In this document: positions 5,032-13,668 of the stretch, piece by piece
Layout of the letters: each line of letters opens with the position of its first letter
Numbering within the stretch: position 1 is the first letter of the stretch
IMG/VR virus record: IMGVR_UViG_3300023223_001452
Span: 1-21,360 of that record
Origin: a virus
Length of the DNA: 21,360 bases
Strand: one strand, 5' to 3'
Position numbers and translations under genes: made by a program
Notes under the pieces: generated by a model
Seen by the model: the letters and a program-made list of their open reading frames with translations, nothing else
The model's database searches: none
Told to the model about the DNA's origin: nothing

Positions 5032-8000
5032 CAGGCTACCTCATCAGCTGTGATTGTTAATTGCGATACTTCAATATTATAGGACGGGTCGTTGGTTGTA
5101 AACTCGGCCTTAAACTCAAACGCCATGGCATTGAATTCTGCCGAGTCCAGACGCTGGTATTCAGAGAAAGTGGGCGAGCCACCGGGATCATCGTTGGTGT
5201 GGCGGACAAAAACTTTCACATCGGCATCGGCGGCTTCCGTGCCATCAAAATCGATCCAATCGTCTATATTATTCAAACGGCTGTCAATATCATCCAACAC
5301 ATTGACAATCAGAGCCTCGATTAATACGGTGAGGCGCACCCTGACTACAGAGCCAAAGTCAAAGGCCCCGTCAAAAATATAGGTGCCGTTAGGGGCTACG
5401 CCGCCTTCTGAATCGAAATCAGCAACAGCGTCAAAATCCGGCCAAGCATCTATATTTAACGTGCCATCAAGACTGAGGCTACCAGCGTCTACAACCAGGT
5501 TGGTTTTATCACCAGCGAATACGGGATGTTCAGAAAGGATGTTGACGTTGGTATATTCAAGAGCCGTTGCTTGAGTCGTTTCAAAAGACACCACGGGGCC
5601 AGAGATGTTTGACGCATCGATAGCTCGGGCTAAATAAGTTCCGGGTTTCAATGGCAAAACGACTACTGTTTCTGTCCCAGGAATTGCATCCCCGATTGAC
5701 ACCGACTCGCTCCAGGAGGCACCGCCAAATAAGCTACTATGGCGGAACACAATCCTCCCGCCTTCACGGACATCCAGGTCCGGCGACAGGTCCCAGCGAA
5801 TGATAGCCAATCCGCCAATGGTACTGATGGTCAGGTTTTGCAAAGCTAAGGGCGGTGCCAGTAAACCTAGCACTTCCAAATTCTGCTCGACAAAATCAAG
5901 GCTTTTTACTGCCAAAGTATTGATAGAGAAAACACGAAAAACGTAAACGCCCGGAGTTAAGTCTTCCAACAGGAAATTAATATCCCTTGTTGTGCCTTTG
6001 ACTTCAAACTCGGGCTCGGTCAGAAGTTTAAACTGTACTTCGTATTCAAACACAAACGCATCCAAAGAAGCCGTCCAGGTGAGCCTTACCCTGGCCTTAA
6101 CACCGCCTCCCTGGCGGGCAATATAAAGTTCTTCAATGGCAATCAACCCTGTTGGTGGCAATACCGTAAACGGATCGGGGAGATTAGTGTTTGGAGCAAT
6201 ATCAATCCTCGTTTCCTCTCCTGAATTCCAATCGTAAACCTCCGGGGCTGTTTCCCGGCAAAACAGATCAATCCCTAACTGTGGAGCACCGCCACCTTGT
6301 CTTATTGCGAACTTCCAGTCTTCAATGCTGAACAGTTTCTCAACCCAGCCAAATCGCGTATTATTGATTTTTATAGTATCGCCAGCCTGGAACCTGAAGA
6401 CTTTTAATTTACAAGAGAGCACAACACTTATTTGCTGGCGCACTTTTTCCAGTTGAATTTTAGCCAGCCTTTGGGCCATGGAGGATGAGGTGGTAAAGGG
6501 AAGATCGATATCCTGCCAGATTCTTTCGCCGCCGTCTTCGTCAAGATAAGTCGCATTGGTAACCGCAGGGAAATCGGTGGGCACAAAATCTTTATCCACG
6601 CTGGAAAACTGGCCTTTAACTCCATTAAATAAATCACGTTTTGAAATCAAGGTTGAAACCTGTATAGGCCCATCCAGGTCGCCCTCATCCAAGGCATCGA
6701 GCGTAGGAGGCTCAAAGGCAATATAGGGGTTCCAGAATCCGCTTTGGTATACTAAAGACCCATTTACAGCACTTAATAATTGCCCGATGATCCCTTCCGG
6801 TGTCTGGTTCGTATCAAAAGTACCATTACAGGTATAACGAGGCTCGGTAGTGCGGTGCAGCGTGTGGGTGCCAGTCCCGCCGTCAGTTATATCAATAGCA
6901 ATCCCAGCCAGAGCATTGGCATAGCTTGAGGCAATTAGCCCTACTTTGTCTGTTTTTCTGATATAAAAATGCGCTGTAGGTACAGGTGTTATCCATTTCT
7001 CGACTAAATATTGCTCTACCTGAATTCGATTTGCTGAAGATAGTTCAGTGTCGTACGCAATAACCTCCGCAATATCCCCCTTCCAATACCTAGCAAGAAA
7101 ATCTTGTGAAATTTGCGGTATAAAAGTGGGCGCGCCAGGAGATACTGCGCTTATTATAAATGGCGTATTGACCGCTATTGCAGGGGGTACGGATACCACA
7201 CCATTAATACGCATTTCACCTGAAGGGTCGGTAAAATCAGCACTATTCGTGACCCCATTTCCCCTGAGCTCAAGGTTTGTGCTGTTCATTCTTAGGTTTT
7301 CATCATCTGTTCCAGCCTTATTAAAAAGACCGGCTAAAGCAGGGAAACCAGATTCTATTTTAGCCACGATAAATATCATTTTAATTGTCGTGGAAGAGGA
7401 TGCCGCCATAAAATGATTACTGCCATCAAAATTAATGACATTCCTGCCGTTTATAGTATTGATACCGGTCTTTGGTCGAGCCACGCCCGATTGTGTAAAA
7501 TCAATATTCCCACTACCCTTGTCATTCCAGTCAGAAAGGTCGTTGCCCGATGCGATAAGCGTGCTCGCATCATCGGCATCCTGCCAGAAACTCAGCCCAG
7601 AAAAATCTGTGGGTGAAAATGGCACCAGCCCACCAGGGAGGGTGCCATCGGAGGACACTTCAACGCCATCACCTGTTTCTAACCCTTGAATGCGACTGGA
7701 CAAGGTGATCTCATTACTGGACGCATCAGCAGTAAAGGTTTCGCGGGATTGCCTGACCAGTCTATGAATCCCTGACCCTGCATCTGTTATATCGATAGTA
7801 ATCCCTTGGGCTGCGTTTTCAAAAGACACGGCCAGTTTAAAATCTGTGTCTGTTACAGGAATTAAAAAGTACTCGGTGGATGGAGCTAGCCCGCCTGGCA
7901 GGGTGCCGTCTGTGGATAGGAGAACCAGGTCAGAAACTTTAAACCCTGCGGCAGCACTGGAAAGGGTTATCGTATCAATTGCAACATCGGCCGTGAACTC

Positions 8001-8831
8001 ACGGCTGACGTTAACCGGTATCCGCTCTTCACTTATATTTATGGAGGATAAAAAAGCCGGGCCAATACGAGAATCAGATTCGCCCAAGCCAAAATCAGTG
8101 TCCAGCAGGTAATCCCGCAGGCAGAGTACAGGGTTATTTGAATACCTTGTTTGTGAATCACGGGGATCAAATACCTGTTTTCCCTTTACACGAAAACTTA
8201 AGACCGGCATCGCTCCAACGAATCTTTTTCCTCGGTCATAGTGTAGTGCAACAAAAACCTTGGCACACCCTGTCTGTTTATGATTTTCTGTCCAGCCTGT
8301 GGTGCGAGACATTAACGCATCGTTGAATTCCGCATCCCCTGCTTCGGTGCCCAGTCCCTTAAAAATTTGTATGATGATATCACCTGCTCTTGCATACGGA
8401 CCAGATGTAACGGCACCGTCTGAATCAAGAGTTACCGGTTCTCCGTCAATATAAACCTCGCCTATTTCTTCTACAGGGTGTCCGGCAAGGGTAATTACCT
8501 GGTACAAGTCTTCATTATCTGGCGTGCCTTCAATAAAAGTGAGAACTCCTGACACGCGGACTTCACCATAAATAACACGGCGGGAAGTGATCGGCTGGCG
8601 GAAGGTCAATACGCGACCGGATGCGGTTTCTGCGAGTGAAGGGGCAATTGAAGGGGCAATTGAAGGGGCAAGAGCCGGGCTAAGTAAACTGGATACTTTT
8701 GAAAGAGCTATGGAGGCACCAACTACCAAGACGGTCTGAGTAATCCCAACCGCAATAGCAAGACCAACGCCGGTAAGCCCTGTCACAGACGCAACGATGC
8801 CAACAACTGTTGCACCAGCAGTTCCCGGCAT
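5031..8831 (-). CDS. Tail-tip host-specificity protein (J-like)
   Basis: The 1266-residue protein is the central tip of the tail. Its N-terminus has hydrophobic Gly/Ala/Val segments (about 1-50) and a short APSIAPSIAPS repeat (55-65), then conserved tip-protein motifs such as RQPITSRRVIYGEVRVSG (78-95), ALHYDRG (195-201) and a LRDYLLDTDFGLG segment (238-250). A repeated beta module follows (279-363 and 366-404 plus 619-663), the second copy interrupted by a LamG-like domain (405-618). The tip-attachment domain resumes through about 890. Two fibronectin-III-like domains (about 892-978 and 993-1078) and a beta-rich C-terminus complete it. It should form a trimer that penetrates or contacts the host surface. 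The start is at 8831 because of tight coupling to the gene upstream. Confidence 0.8.
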   Translation of the reverse strand: MPGTAGATVVGIVASVTGLTGVGLAIAVGITQTVLVVGASIALSKVSSLLSPALAPSIAPSIAPSLAETASGRVLTFRQPITSRRVIYGEVRVSGVLTFIEGTPDNEDLYQVITLAGHPVEEIGEVYIDGEPVTLDSDGAVTSGPYARAGDIIIQIFKGLGTEAGDAEFNDALMSRTTGWTENHKQTGCAKVFVALHYDRGKRFVGAMPVLSFRVKGKQVFDPRDSQTRYSNNPVLCLRDYLLDTDFGLGESDSRIGPAFLSSINISEERIPVNVSREFTADVAIDTITLSSAAAGFKVSDLVLLSTDGTLPGGLAPSTEYFLIPVTDTDFKLAVSFENAAQGITIDITDAGSGIHRLVRQSRETFTADASSNEITLSSRIQGLETGDGVEVSSDGTLPGGLVPFSPTDFSGLSFWQDADDASTLIASGNDLSDWNDKGSGNIDFTQSGVARPKTGINTINGRNVINFDGSNHFMAASSSTTIKMIFIVAKIESGFPALAGLFNKAGTDDENLRMNSTNLELRGNGVTNSADFTDPSGEMRINGVVSVPPAIAVNTPFIISAVSPGAPTFIPQISQDFLARYWKGDIAEVIAYDTELSSANRIQVEQYLVEKWITPVPTAHFYIRKTDKVGLIASSYANALAGIAIDITDGGTGTHTLHRTTEPRYTCNGTFDTNQTPEGIIGQLLSAVNGSLVYQSGFWNPYIAFEPPTLDALDEGDLDGPIQVSTLISKRDLFNGVKGQFSSVDKDFVPTDFPAVTNATYLDEDGGERIWQDIDLPFTTSSSMAQRLAKIQLEKVRQQISVVLSCKLKVFRFQAGDTIKINNTRFGWVEKLFSIEDWKFAIRQGGGAPQLGIDLFCRETAPEVYDWNSGEETRIDIAPNTNLPDPFTVLPPTGLIAIEELYIARQGGGVKARVRLTWTASLDAFVFEYEVQFKLLTEPEFEVKGTTRDINFLLEDLTPGVYVFRVFSINTLAVKSLDFVEQNLEVLGLLAPPLALQNLTISTIGGLAIIRWDLSPDLDVREGGRIVFRHSSLFGGASWSESVSIGDAIPGTETVVVLPLKPGTYLARAIDASNISGPVVSFETTQATALEYTNVNILSEHPVFAGDKTNLVVDAGSLSLDGTLNIDAWPDFDAVADFDSEGGVAPNGTYIFDGAFDFGSVVRVRLTVLIEALIVNVLDDIDSRLNNIDDWIDFDGTEAADADVKVFVRHTNDDPGGSPTFSEYQRLDSAEFNAMAFEFKAEFTTNDPSYNIEVSQLTITADEVA
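6978..7619 (-). other. LamG-like lectin domain inside the tail-tip gene
   Basis: Residues 405-618 of the tail-tip protein read as a concanavalin/LamG-like domain. It opens with SGLSFWQDADDASTLIASGN and WNDKGSGN, continues with VINFDGSNHF, and ends with GDIAEVIAYDTELSSANR before QVEQYLVEKW. The flanking residues rebuild one copy of the neighbouring beta repeat when the domain is removed. Such domains bind carbohydrate in several secreted and phage tail proteins, so a sugar-binding role is plausible but inferred. Confidence 0.65.
8638..8671. repeat. 12-bp tandem repeat in the tail-tip gene
   Basis: GAAGGGGCAATT is repeated directly at 8638-8649 and 8650-8661, with a third, partial copy (GAAGGGGCAA) from 8662. 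On the coding strand it encodes the Ala-Pro-Ser-Ile repeat near residues 55-65. The unit is a multiple of three, so copy changes keep the reading frame. Confidence 0.75.
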
Positions 8832-9493
8832 CAGTTGGCCTCCCAGATATCAAACGCTTCATTGAGAAAAAAGGCTACTCCTTGATCCCTGCACTGGACT
8901 TCAACTTCACTAATCCAAGCCTCATCGCAATGTCTCTTCAAGCCCCAAGTTTCTTCGGCCACAAATACCAAGTCTATGCCGGAAAGATCGAGAGTCCCCA
9001 TCGGTCCCAATAGCGGGATGAAGGAGAGTGTTTTTTTCTTTGCCTTTAAGAGGCGCAGATATTCAATTCGCCATTTGTAGTCGCCAGATTCAATCGAAAC
9101 GGAGGCCACAATATTATCAGACCAATACAAATCAAACCGCTTGGAAGCGGTCCCCATACGCTCAGCCCGCTTGGTTGTGATCAAGAAGGTGTGCCTGGGA
9201 GATTCATTCATGGCAGTAAAAATCCGCTTCAGGTGGGGTTCTAAAACAGACTCATGGAATAAATCACTGCCAAGAGCGACCTGGTAAACAGTCGGGTTTG
9301 GGTTATGAGAAGGGATGTTGATATTATCCATCAGCACCCTTAAATCAAACCCGTCCTTAAAGAAATACCCGGTAACGCCTTTGTTTTCGATGGAAGAGAT
9401 ATAGGAGGGACAGCTTTCACAGCCTTCCGTCAGCAATTCACAGCCAATAACTATCGGCCAGTTTATCGTTTTAATTGTGGTTAGACTTTCCAT
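8831..9493 (-). CDS. Gp37/Gp68 (DUF5131)-like three-cysteine protein
   Basis: This 220-residue protein follows the landmark order of the phage Gp37/Gp68 family: a cysteine cluster GC-x6-C-xx-C (Cys18, Cys25, Cys28), then SDLFHE (76-81), SPRHTFLITTKRAERM (98-113), SVSIES (131-136), PLLGPMG (160-166) and a final CRDQGVAFFLNEAF (201-214). The cysteine spacing recalls radical SAM or metal-binding centres, and I recall the family being called the three-Cys-motif group. The activity is not established. Here the aromatic residue usual after the third Cys is replaced (CPSY), and the GGESG-like motif is VAEET, so it is a divergent member. Its ATG lies inside the upstream gene (13-base overlap), fixing it in the tail operon. 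Confidence 0.7.
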   Translation of the reverse strand: MESLTTIKTINWPIVIGCELLTEGCESCPSYISSIENKGVTGYFFKDGFDLRVLMDNINIPSHNPNPTVYQVALGSDLFHESVLEPHLKRIFTAMNESPRHTFLITTKRAERMGTASKRFDLYWSDNIVASVSIESGDYKWRIEYLRLLKAKKKTLSFIPLLGPMGTLDLSGIDLVFVAEETWGLKRHCDEAWISEVEVQCRDQGVAFFLNEAFDIWEAN

Positions 9494-9930
9494 GTTTTCT
9501 TTGCCTGGTCAATTCGCATGTTAAGGAGTCCTGATTTTCCCTGCACAGCAATATTTTTGCCCGTTACAACTCCCAGCACTTCACGCACACCACCAATCTC
9601 TGTTTCAACATTAAGTAAGGCAATATCGCCCCTGGAGGCGAACGGATAATTTATTTCAGCCAACCCAAGTCGGTAAGCGATCAACTGAAACGTCTGAGCC
9701 ACCCCACCGCCGGAATACCTTTTGAGAATCCGGTAAGCCGACCGCATAGTTCTGTATTTCCCCCGAAATGGTTTTTTAGCATCTAATTGGTCACAGTCCA
9801 CACCAGTTATGGCTTGCAAGCTATCAACAGCGAGCAAAAAACAATCGGTTTTGCCCCACTCCATAGGCAGGGGACTCCGGTTTTTTAAAAAATCAAACAG
9901 CTTGCTTTCCCAGTTGTCAACTCGTTCCAT
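9481..9930 (-). CDS. DUF6950-type NlpC/P60-like tail protein
   Basis: The 149-residue protein shows the DUF6950 pattern: a WGKTDC motif (25-30) with Cys30 in the position of the NlpC/P60 nucleophile, a helix DSLQAITG, FRGKYRTMRSAYRILKR (55-71), SRGDIALL (99-106) and GVVTGKNIAVQGKSGLL. In long-tailed phages a cysteine peptidase-like gene in this position, between the distal tail and the tip, is thought to help cell-wall entry. A clear catalytic His is not visible after the RGD segment, so peptidase activity is uncertain. Its stop lies 13 bases inside the downstream gene. Its own start has a weak ribosome site and is probably coupled to the gene upstream. Confidence 0.7.
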   Translation of the reverse strand: MERVDNWESKLFDFLKNRSPLPMEWGKTDCFLLAVDSLQAITGVDCDQLDAKKPFRGKYRTMRSAYRILKRYSGGGVAQTFQLIAYRLGLAEINYPFASRGDIALLNVETEIGGVREVLGVVTGKNIAVQGKSGLLNMRIDQAKKTWKV

Positions 9931-9935
9931 ATGAG

Positions 9936-10514
9936 TTATCGAGTTGCCCCAAAAAGAACCTCTTCTTCTTGTAGGCTCGGAACTAAATCAAAACCAAGGT
10001 CTGAAGGATGCTCTCTTTGCTGATCTTCAGAGGTATACCTCCTGTCTCGCTTGCGTTTTAAATCGATCAGCCTGGACTCAACGGCAACGCTAACCGTACT
10101 GGTCTCACCGGTTTCGTCAATTTCCACAATATCCGTTTGACCTGAAAATATCTCAACGGGGGAATCGATGGCAAGCTTGGTAGTGGTATCAAATAGTCCC
10201 ATCCATATTCGACCTGGTTTCCCCTGGCGCATGGAGTTCAGTGCTAAGGCAATAATATTTGACGGAATTCCTGAGAGCGAGAGGGTGAGCCCAGACGCCT
10301 TGAGTTCCGTTGTTTCCTGAGGAGCAGAAATACCGCCGAAATCACCCACGCCGATATAAGTCTCATCACCACTACCGGCATCAAATACAAGATCGCCTAT
10401 ACCTGACCAGACATTGACATCCCCTGATGCTGTTCCGATCTTGACAATCAAATAAGGCAGTACCGTATCAGCGACAACCGCATCCGATATTTCCATACTC
10501 AAGGGTCTTGACAT
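9936..10514 (-). CDS. Distal tail / tail hub protein
   Basis: This 192-residue protein has VNVWSGIGDLVFD, a YIGVGDFGGIS segment, ETTELKASGLTLSLSGIP, then SRLIDLKRKRDRRYTSEDQQREHPSDLGFD. I recognise this motif series from conserved siphovirus proteins encoded just before the DUF6950 gene. The beta-rich composition fits a ring at the tail end, similar in role to distal tail or hub proteins; it also recalls DUF2163-type proteins. GGAGAG lies before the ATG. It probably assembles with the proteins encoded on both sides. Confidence 0.65.
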   Translation of the reverse strand: MSRPLSMEISDAVVADTVLPYLIVKIGTASGDVNVWSGIGDLVFDAGSGDETYIGVGDFGGISAPQETTELKASGLTLSLSGIPSNIIALALNSMRQGKPGRIWMGLFDTTTKLAIDSPVEIFSGQTDIVEIDETGETSTVSVAVESRLIDLKRKRDRRYTSEDQQREHPSDLGFDLVPSLQEEEVLFGATR

Positions 10515-10526
10515 TTTTCTCTCCGT

Positions 10527-11147
10527 TTAAACCACGCTCATAGCAGCGATGACAATTCCATAGTGCATCGCTTCGTTGATGCTGTAAGGCATTTCATTGG
10601 ATGATAGACGAAACAATCCATTGGCCTGTGTAGTAGTTAAAGGATCGGAATCACCTGGAGAAACCTGCAAATCTGGCCATATATCGATGACCGCATCCCC
10701 GGAACCATCTGCGTTCACATCGTTCAAGACCTTATAAAGTCGTGTCAGCAGGAGAGTCCCAATCTCAATATAATCACCCTTTAACAGCACCCCGTTTTCA
10801 TTTATTTGCCAGCCTGTGGTTACCAGGGAACCCCCTGTTTGCCCAGCACCATCCACAATAGGAGTCCCAAGTGCCGAGCCTCGCGGTTGTTTCCCCGCAG
10901 GATCGCCAAAAAGAAAGGTGCCGAGTCTGCCATTTAAACTCAAAAGAAAAGTGATCCACTGCTCGGCATTCGCTCTTTGCATGGCAGGCAAGGACATTTC
11001 AACCTGCCACCTTTGCCCGGCAAACCCCTGAACCTGGGTTTGTAATGTGAAAGGAGACTGACTAGCAGAGACAACAGACATTGGCGTAAATCTCACATTT
11101 TTAATACCAGGGCTTGATGGAATAGAAAGCGGGTAAGTGATCGCCAT
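10527..11147 (-). CDS. Distal tail protein
   Basis: The 206-residue protein is encoded directly after the tape measure, the position of the distal tail protein in long-tailed phages. It has FTPMSVVSASQSPFTLQTQVQGFAGQRWQVEMSLP (21-55), then FLLSLNGRLGTFLFGDP (67-83) and a C-terminal MPYSINEAMHYGIVIAAM segment. The QxF.GQRWxxExxLPxM pattern is shared by siphovirus distal tail proteins of this gene order. Its ATG lies 2 bases after the tape-measure stop, with AGGGG serving as ribosome site. The role is inferred from motif and order. Confidence 0.65.
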   Translation of the reverse strand: MAITYPLSIPSSPGIKNVRFTPMSVVSASQSPFTLQTQVQGFAGQRWQVEMSLPAMQRANAEQWITFLLSLNGRLGTFLFGDPAGKQPRGSALGTPIVDGAGQTGGSLVTTGWQINENGVLLKGDYIEIGTLLLTRLYKVLNDVNADGSGDAVIDIWPDLQVSPGDSDPLTTTQANGLFRLSSNEMPYSINEAMHYGIVIAAMSVV

Positions 11148-11149
11148 AT

Positions 11150-13045
11150 TTAGCCCCTAGTAAATTCGCCACCACGGCGGTTGGCGTCAAACACGCTCTG
11201 CCTGGCAGCCTCAATAAACTGCGGGGCGAGTGCCAACATTTCAGCGCGGACCGTTTGCGCCACGCCTGTCTGAAAAGTTTGATTGATGACTACAGGCGAT
11301 CCACCATCAGCCAATTGTCCCGGAGTCCTGATATCAACCCGTTCCCCAGGAGTAGCCATGAAGCTGACCGGTGAGGAATCGGTTCCGCCTGAACCTGGTA
11401 CGGTGAAGGAACCGCCATGGGCGAAGCCCCCAAAGAACGACCCAATCGAAGAAATAATCCCGCCACTCCCAAACAAGCGGCTTGTAACTTGGACTCGGAT
11501 GATCTCCCGTATAATATCTGCCAAAATAGCCTTGGCGATATCTCTAAAGCCTTCCATGGCTGATGTGGCACCAGTGAGAGCATTGACAATCGCATCTTCT
11601 GTGCGCCGTCCGACCGCTTCCCAAATTTGGGTTATCTGTTGTCCGGTTTCCTCGTTGGCAGCAACAATTTTCTTTAATTGCTCGGTCTCTGTGATAAAAG
11701 CCTGGAGTTTTAGAGTTTCATTTTCACTCAGCTTTCTTCCCAGACGATCTTCCAGTTCAAATTGCAGTTTTTTCAAGGCAAAAAGCTCTTTATTACCGGA
11801 TGCCTCTAGGGTCAATAACCCCAATCTTCGTTTAAGGTCTTTGGTTGTTTCTTTATCAAGAGCCTTTCTCTGCATTATTTTCGCATTAAGGGCTTCCAAG
11901 TCTTGCAGCACGCTAGGGTCTATTGCAAAACGCGGGAAAAAATCCCCAGAAGGTCTTAGGGAATCAAAAGAATCCGCAACAGACTCTATCTCTTTAGACA
12001 CTTCTTTTAATTTTCCTGCCGATTTCGCTAAATTAATCGTCTCATCTGCCAGGAAGCCGGTTTCTTTTTGCAAATCAATAATTGCTTGCTTGATTTGAAG
12101 CAAGCTATCCCTTTGCTGGATAAGCCCACTTAAAATAGAATCATCCGTAGCAAATTCCTTAATAAATTCTTCCCCGCCAAACTCGGCTAGTTTTTTATTG
12201 ATCTCATCAATTTCTTCAGCCACCCTGCCATAGGCTGCGCTGAGTGTATTGGCGTCCTGGGCGGCATTAATATCGCGCACCTTCTTGAGTTCAGTGGTAA
12301 AAGCTAATATGGCGTTAGCGACTTCAATTATTACAGGGGCAATGTTTAAAAAAGCCGTGGAAAGGGTACTCTCCAACACTTCTGCGACCGCCGACATGGC
12401 ATCGTTCGCATCCTCCGCCGCATTGATCAAGTCCCCATCGATGACAATACCGAGGTCTCTTGCTTTCTGGCGGTTGGCTTCAAAGGCTGCGGTCCCATCC
12501 ACAAAGGCTGCCGTCATGTCTTTACCAGCGCGGCCTAATCCAGCATTAGCAAGGGCCAGTTTATCGGCCTGGTTTTTAGCCCCTGCCATTGCCTTTAAGA
12601 AGAACTCAAGGGCCTGTGTATTGTTTTTTGCTCCCTTTAAATTATCCGCAAGCTGCTGATCGTATTTTTTTAGAAACGTGGTTAAAGAACCGGTGCCCTG
12701 CCTTAGCTCACCGATATTTTTGCCAAAATTAACAATGCCCTTATCAACATTTTGCGCACTGACGCCTGCCTTATCAAAAGCAAACCTCAGTTCCTGCAAA
12801 CTATCAGTTGTGACGCCAGCCCGGTCGGCTGTTTTCCCGATATCGTCGGCTGCCTGCAAAGAGCGTTTACCAAACGTCACCATTGCTGCAGTGGCAATAG
12901 CAAATCCAACACTTAGACCCTTAAATACTTTGGCGGTACGATCACTGAATGAGGTGATTGATTTTTGCGCTCGACCCATCCCTCGTTTAAATTTAGAGGA
13001 ATCGATACCCAGTTCTGCGTTTAATTTACTGATTGGAGGAGGCAT
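11150..13045 (-). CDS. Tail tape measure protein
   Basis: The 631-residue protein sets tail length and is threaded through the tail tube. It starts with ISKLNAELGIDSSKFKRGMGRAQKSI, typical of tape-measure N-termini, and has a hydrophobic helix at about 44-58 that may enter the host membrane. Long helical and Ala-rich segments follow. The C-terminus carries the FAHGGSFTVPGSGGTDSSPVSFMATPGERVDI motif characteristic of lambda-like tape measures and ends FDANRRGGEFTRG. At roughly 0.15 nm per residue the tail would be about 95 nm, fairly short for a siphovirus. Its ATG shares one base with the chaperone stop. Confidence 0.85.
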   Translation of the reverse strand: MPPPISKLNAELGIDSSKFKRGMGRAQKSITSFSDRTAKVFKGLSVGFAIATAAMVTFGKRSLQAADDIGKTADRAGVTTDSLQELRFAFDKAGVSAQNVDKGIVNFGKNIGELRQGTGSLTTFLKKYDQQLADNLKGAKNNTQALEFFLKAMAGAKNQADKLALANAGLGRAGKDMTAAFVDGTAAFEANRQKARDLGIVIDGDLINAAEDANDAMSAVAEVLESTLSTAFLNIAPVIIEVANAILAFTTELKKVRDINAAQDANTLSAAYGRVAEEIDEINKKLAEFGGEEFIKEFATDDSILSGLIQQRDSLLQIKQAIIDLQKETGFLADETINLAKSAGKLKEVSKEIESVADSFDSLRPSGDFFPRFAIDPSVLQDLEALNAKIMQRKALDKETTKDLKRRLGLLTLEASGNKELFALKKLQFELEDRLGRKLSENETLKLQAFITETEQLKKIVAANEETGQQITQIWEAVGRRTEDAIVNALTGATSAMEGFRDIAKAILADIIREIIRVQVTSRLFGSGGIISSIGSFFGGFAHGGSFTVPGSGGTDSSPVSFMATPGERVDIRTPGQLADGGSPVVINQTFQTGVAQTVRAEMLALAPQFIEAARQSVFDANRRGGEFTRG

Positions 13046-13356
13046 TATTTACTCTTAAAAGTTTGTGCAGTCATGCTAAACCGGCGCATCTGCTCATCGG
13101 TGGACTGGATTCTTCGTGGAGATGAGCCTGAATGTAATAATCTTTTCAACGGAGGCATCCTTTTTTGTCGCATCAATGCGGCTGTGTGCCAGGCGGTTGA
13201 CATAGCCAGATTATAATTTTGTTGTGATTTCCAGCGAAACGCTTCCATCAAGGCAAAGATTTCTTTGGGCGTGGAGTCCCAGAATTTATCAGGGTCTATT
13301 TCAGCTTTCAAGGCATCCCCTAAGAGCTTGCCCCAGTCCCAACCTTCGCCTCCTTG
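13045..13356 (-). CDS. Tail assembly chaperone, frameshift extension (T-like)
   Basis: This 103-codon frame has no usable ATG near its beginning; the first potential start is a TTG at 13311, lacking a suitable ribosome site. It is open from the slippery site of the preceding gene and reads GGEGWDWGKLLGDAL before FWDSTPKEIFALMEAF. The last motif is a hallmark of tail assembly chaperone C-terminal parts in this type of tail cluster. A -1 shift on A AAA AAC joins it to the upstream product to give a fusion of about 204 residues, as in the G/GT pair of lambda. It ends at the tape-measure ATG, the protein it would chaperone. Confidence 0.8.
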   Translation of the reverse strand, partial: QGGEGWDWGKLLGDALKAEIDPDKFWDSTPKEIFALMEAFRWKSQQNYNLAMSTAWHTAALMRQKRMPPLKRLLHSGSSPRRIQSTDEQMRRFSMTAQTFKSK

Positions 13357-13658
13357 TTTTTTTTTGCGCTCGCTTCAGGAAAAGCATTGATAAAGGCTTC
13401 CGCTACTTTACCCATGCATTCTTCATTGCCCACCTGGTCTAAAATTTCTCCTGCTCTCTCAAGGGTTGTATCCGGTTGATAATGTTTTAATCCGCCCCAT
13501 ACCAACACACGACATTCTCGCATCCCCATGTTTTTATAGATTTGGATAATCGGAATACCCAGTTCATCCTCCATCAAACACATGCAGTTTGTGGTGAATT
13601 TTATTTTGTATTCGCGATCCCCTACTTTTAAAATTGATTCCCCTTTATGTGGATTCAT
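13320..13658 (-). CDS. Tail assembly chaperone (G-like)
   Basis: The 112-residue product begins MNPHKGESILKVGDREYKIKFTTNCMCLMEDELG, the form of a gene-transfer-agent/siphovirus tail assembly chaperone, with LVWGGLKHYQPDTTLERAGEILDQVG in the middle. It ends in a short Lys/Ala/Gly tail created by the zero-frame reading after the slippery A-run. It lies between the major tail protein and the tape measure, the canonical position. Most ribosomes should make this short form and a minority the frameshifted fusion that coats the tape measure during tail assembly. Confidence 0.8.
   Translation of the reverse strand: MNPHKGESILKVGDREYKIKFTTNCMCLMEDELGIPIIQIYKNMGMRECRVLVWGGLKHYQPDTTLERAGEILDQVGNEECMGKVAEAFINAFPEASAKKNKEAKVGTGASS
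13356..13362 (-). other. -1 ribosomal slippery site A AAA AAC
   Basis: On the coding (minus) strand nine A (13357-13365) are followed by C (13356). In the zero frame this gives the heptamer A AAA AAC over codons Lys100-Asn101, the standard X XXY YYZ arrangement. The -1 frame is open from here for 103 codons into the conserved chaperone C-terminal part. An AAGGAGG lies immediately downstream (13349-13355). No strong stimulatory stem was modelled. Confidence 0.85.
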
Positions 13659-13668
13659 AATCCTCCTT

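Noticed and set aside
11283-12098. A 271-codon plus-strand open frame across the tape-measure gene
   Set aside because: It is fully antisense to a well-supported tape measure, is Ser/Arg-rich as expected for a shadow frame, and has no ribosome site or family features.
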